DNA from: Dillenia suffruticosa
Lineage: Eukaryota > Streptophyta > Magnoliopsida > Dilleniales > Dilleniaceae
DNA length: 64,000 nt
Assembly: GCA_033439265.1 (NCBI GenBank)
Contig: JAVTVX010000013.1
Span: 19,448,500 to 19,512,499, forward strand
Direction of reading: 5' to 3'
Shown: one piece after another, positions 62,000 to 64,000 of the stretch
Layout: every line of letters starts with the position of its first letter
Numbering within the stretch: the stretch's first letter is position 1
Program-made: the position numbers and the translations under genes
Notes under the pieces: model-generated
What the model was told of the DNA's origin: nothing
What the model saw: the letters and a program-made list of their open reading frames with translations, nothing else
The model's database searches: none

Positions 62000-63440
62000 G
62001 TACGATTTTCCAAGAATTCGGGAAAATATAAAATTAGAAAACAAATCAAATTTAATCTGCTTTCTGGTTTTTGGGCTTTCTTCAGTTATCGAATTTGGGG
62101 GGGGGGGGTTCTTTTGATTTCTTGAATTGTTCCGAAATGTTTGATTAATTGGTGATTCTGTGGTCCTCTATCAATTAATTTAAGGTACTTATTGTGGAAG
62201 AATTAGTTGTTCTTGTTTTAAAGTTGTTTTTCGAATTTCTTTTTTGGGGGAGGTGTCTGTGTCTGTCATGAGAAATTCTTGTTTCGAGTACATAATCAAA
62301 ATTCAATTTCTGGGTTTTGCTCAAAAGTTAATTGGAGAATCTAAATATGATTTCTGGGTTTTACTCAAAATTGATTGGAGGATCAAAATATAGGGTTTTG
62401 CCCTGATTAATATTGACTTAAACTAAAGCTGCCGTAATACTGATTAGGATTTAGAAGTTTGCAGTGTATATTATCCATTTTCATCATAGTTTTTTATATA
62501 TTTTTAGGCATGTTAGAGAGCTAACTATTCTCTTTCTCTCACACTTGCATTGGTTGATGCGGGGCAATCTGTGGTTGATCTTCTTGTACAGTGTAAGTCA
62601 TAGAATGAAGTTTGTGGCCTCGGTTCTATACTGCTTCCTACACCCTTCTAACACATCTTTAATAATATGCAGACTCGCGGGACTTGCTTTCATGTTTTCA
62701 GCTAGTATCCTACTGCAGATCCTGGTATGCTTTTATAGTGATAATGGTTGTATAGCTATGGCATGTTGCCTCTGTATCTTTTTTTAGATTTAATTTCACC
62801 TCATTTATCCCTTTTTTTCTCTCACAGTTATAAGGTTTTTAGAAGTATGCTGAATAATGCAGAGATGCATATCAAGTTATAGTTACAAGTGTCCTGTATA
62901 GCTATGACTGACCTTAATGAAATATAGAACAGGTTATGACTAACCTGCCTGTGTGCTATATTTGGTTCTGTGCTTCACTAGTGGGAAGTGGGCAAGTCTA
63001 GGCCCTTGGACACTTATCAAATTTTATGCAAATGCTTCTAGGCATCATGTGAGCACCCCACAAAGTTCATGTGCCCATATGAGCATCTTTGTTTCCTTTG
63101 GGTTGTGGCTTGCCTTGTTTGGCATTAGATGCTGATGTTTTATCAACCATGTGTTTTGTTTGCTTGGACAGGTGACAACTGCTACAGATCTATTATCTGG
63201 AATAAATTTTATTCCCAATCATAGATTAGGTAAAAAAAAATTATACTAGGCTCCTATTTGATTGGTCGTAAACTCACGATAAGCTTTCTTATGAAATAGA
63301 AACATAAATAGTTTATACATTAAAAGAAAATTTGGAAAGTTCTTGGATTAGATGGTTGAATTGGACATGGCATAGACAAAAGTGAGAGTCGGCACAAGGA
63401 GAGTTGGGGAATGATATCAAAAGTAGAGAAGGGATTGGAT
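62000..63440. other. Possible intron of the right-edge gene
   Basis: T-rich, intron-like sequence. Frames at 62464-62787 and 62953-63135 show no recognised family. Confidence 0.35.
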
Positions 63441-63448
63441 TGCTTGCC

Positions 63449-63680
63449 CTATGGATCATTTAAGGATGTAGTTGTGCTTTGATTGTAACGGAGAGATGAA
63501 CTTCCAAACAATGAGAAGCTCAAACTCCAACCTTGGCATCCCTTCCTTTGTTGAAAACCATACTTGCTCTTGATAATCTTATGCAATGAAGAATTGGAAA
63601 ATCTCCATAGCCATTTGCCTATTAGGGAAATATTTTTGGACACAAAGTTACCAAGACCCAATTACCTGGGGGGAAGGGGT
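63449..63680 (-). mobile_element. L1 ORF2 C-terminal remnant
   Basis: The minus frame 63661-63449 encodes GLGNFVSKNISLIGKWLWRF, KIIKSKYG and GCQGW. This is the conserved segment downstream of reverse transcriptase in plant L1 elements. It is a short fragment; neither end nor a target duplication could be seen. The L1 copy may extend further right. Confidence 0.65.
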
Positions 63681-64000
63681 TTCAATAATCTGCTTCCCAT
63701 GGTCAATCATAGTTTTTGAGAACTTAATGTGCTTCAAAAGAACATTATTACACTTTCTTGGAGGTGTTTTAGGGGCATTATTGGATATATTTTTATATAT
63801 ATGTATGTATGCATGGAAACTTGGGGTTCTAATAGAGGTTTGCTTCTTTGTATTGAGGTGGTGTGGGTAGGGTTCTTACCCAAGGCACTATTCAAAGAAG
63901 ACTCTTGTGGGCAAATTTGTGTTTTGTGTAAGGATGCTTGTAAATTCTTTGGCTATTTGCTCTTGCTTATCTACAGAGCAAGAAAATTGGAGCCTAGTTC
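63681..64000. other. Right edge, probably more L1-related sequence
   Basis: No gene was recognised. It may be the 5' continuation of the minus-strand L1 remnant, but no motif is clear enough to state so. Confidence 0.3.

Noticed and set aside
1-64000. CRISPR arrays, operons, phage or bacterial defence systems
   Set aside because: The introns, transposon types and gene families are those of a plant nuclear genome, and no regularly spaced repeat array is present.

Overview
This is nuclear DNA from a flowering plant, most likely a dicot or another non-grass angiosperm. The evidence is long AT-rich intergenic DNA, many GT-AG introns, plant-specific genes (SPINDLY, a DCP1 with the plant N-terminus, an At2g27310-type F-box gene) and plant LINE, SINE and LTR remnants. 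The species cannot be named from the sequence.

Layout. 1-2568 (-): the 5' end of a probable plastid protein of the UV-B-induced/DUF760 family, which runs off the left edge. 2569-9090: intergenic, with an internally deleted L1, a SINE and a foldback. 9195-10220 (+): an intronless F-box gene. 10599-11663: two SINEs. 12518-15447 (-): a four-exon organellar RRM protein with a GC-AG intron. 16764-22147 (-): an eight-exon DCP1 mRNA-decapping gene. 22250-25290: intergenic, with three SINEs. 25530-33368 (+): a six-exon PPIL1/CYP18-2 cyclophilin with LINEs in two introns. 34741-55464 (-): a complete 17-exon SPINDLY gene (927 residues), whose introns hold LINE, LTR-gag and tandem-repeat insertions. 58510-59359 (+): a decayed WD40 gene of the LWD/TTG1 family. 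61981 onward: a possible first exon of a gene that leaves the window.

The intact genes have housekeeping or signalling roles: mRNA decapping, spliceosomal proline isomerisation, organellar RNA binding, protein O-fucosylation and ubiquitin-ligase targeting. They are not a functional cluster. I rebuilt exon junctions by hand, and every coding length of a complete gene came out as a multiple of three.

I found no unknown multi-gene system. The most notable structure is in the repeats. Six copies of one tRNA-derived SINE family are present, four with recognisable target-site duplications. Four RTE-type LINE copies have target duplications and all lie inside introns. One L1 has kept both ends but lost its middle. 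Two coding introns use GC instead of GT donors.
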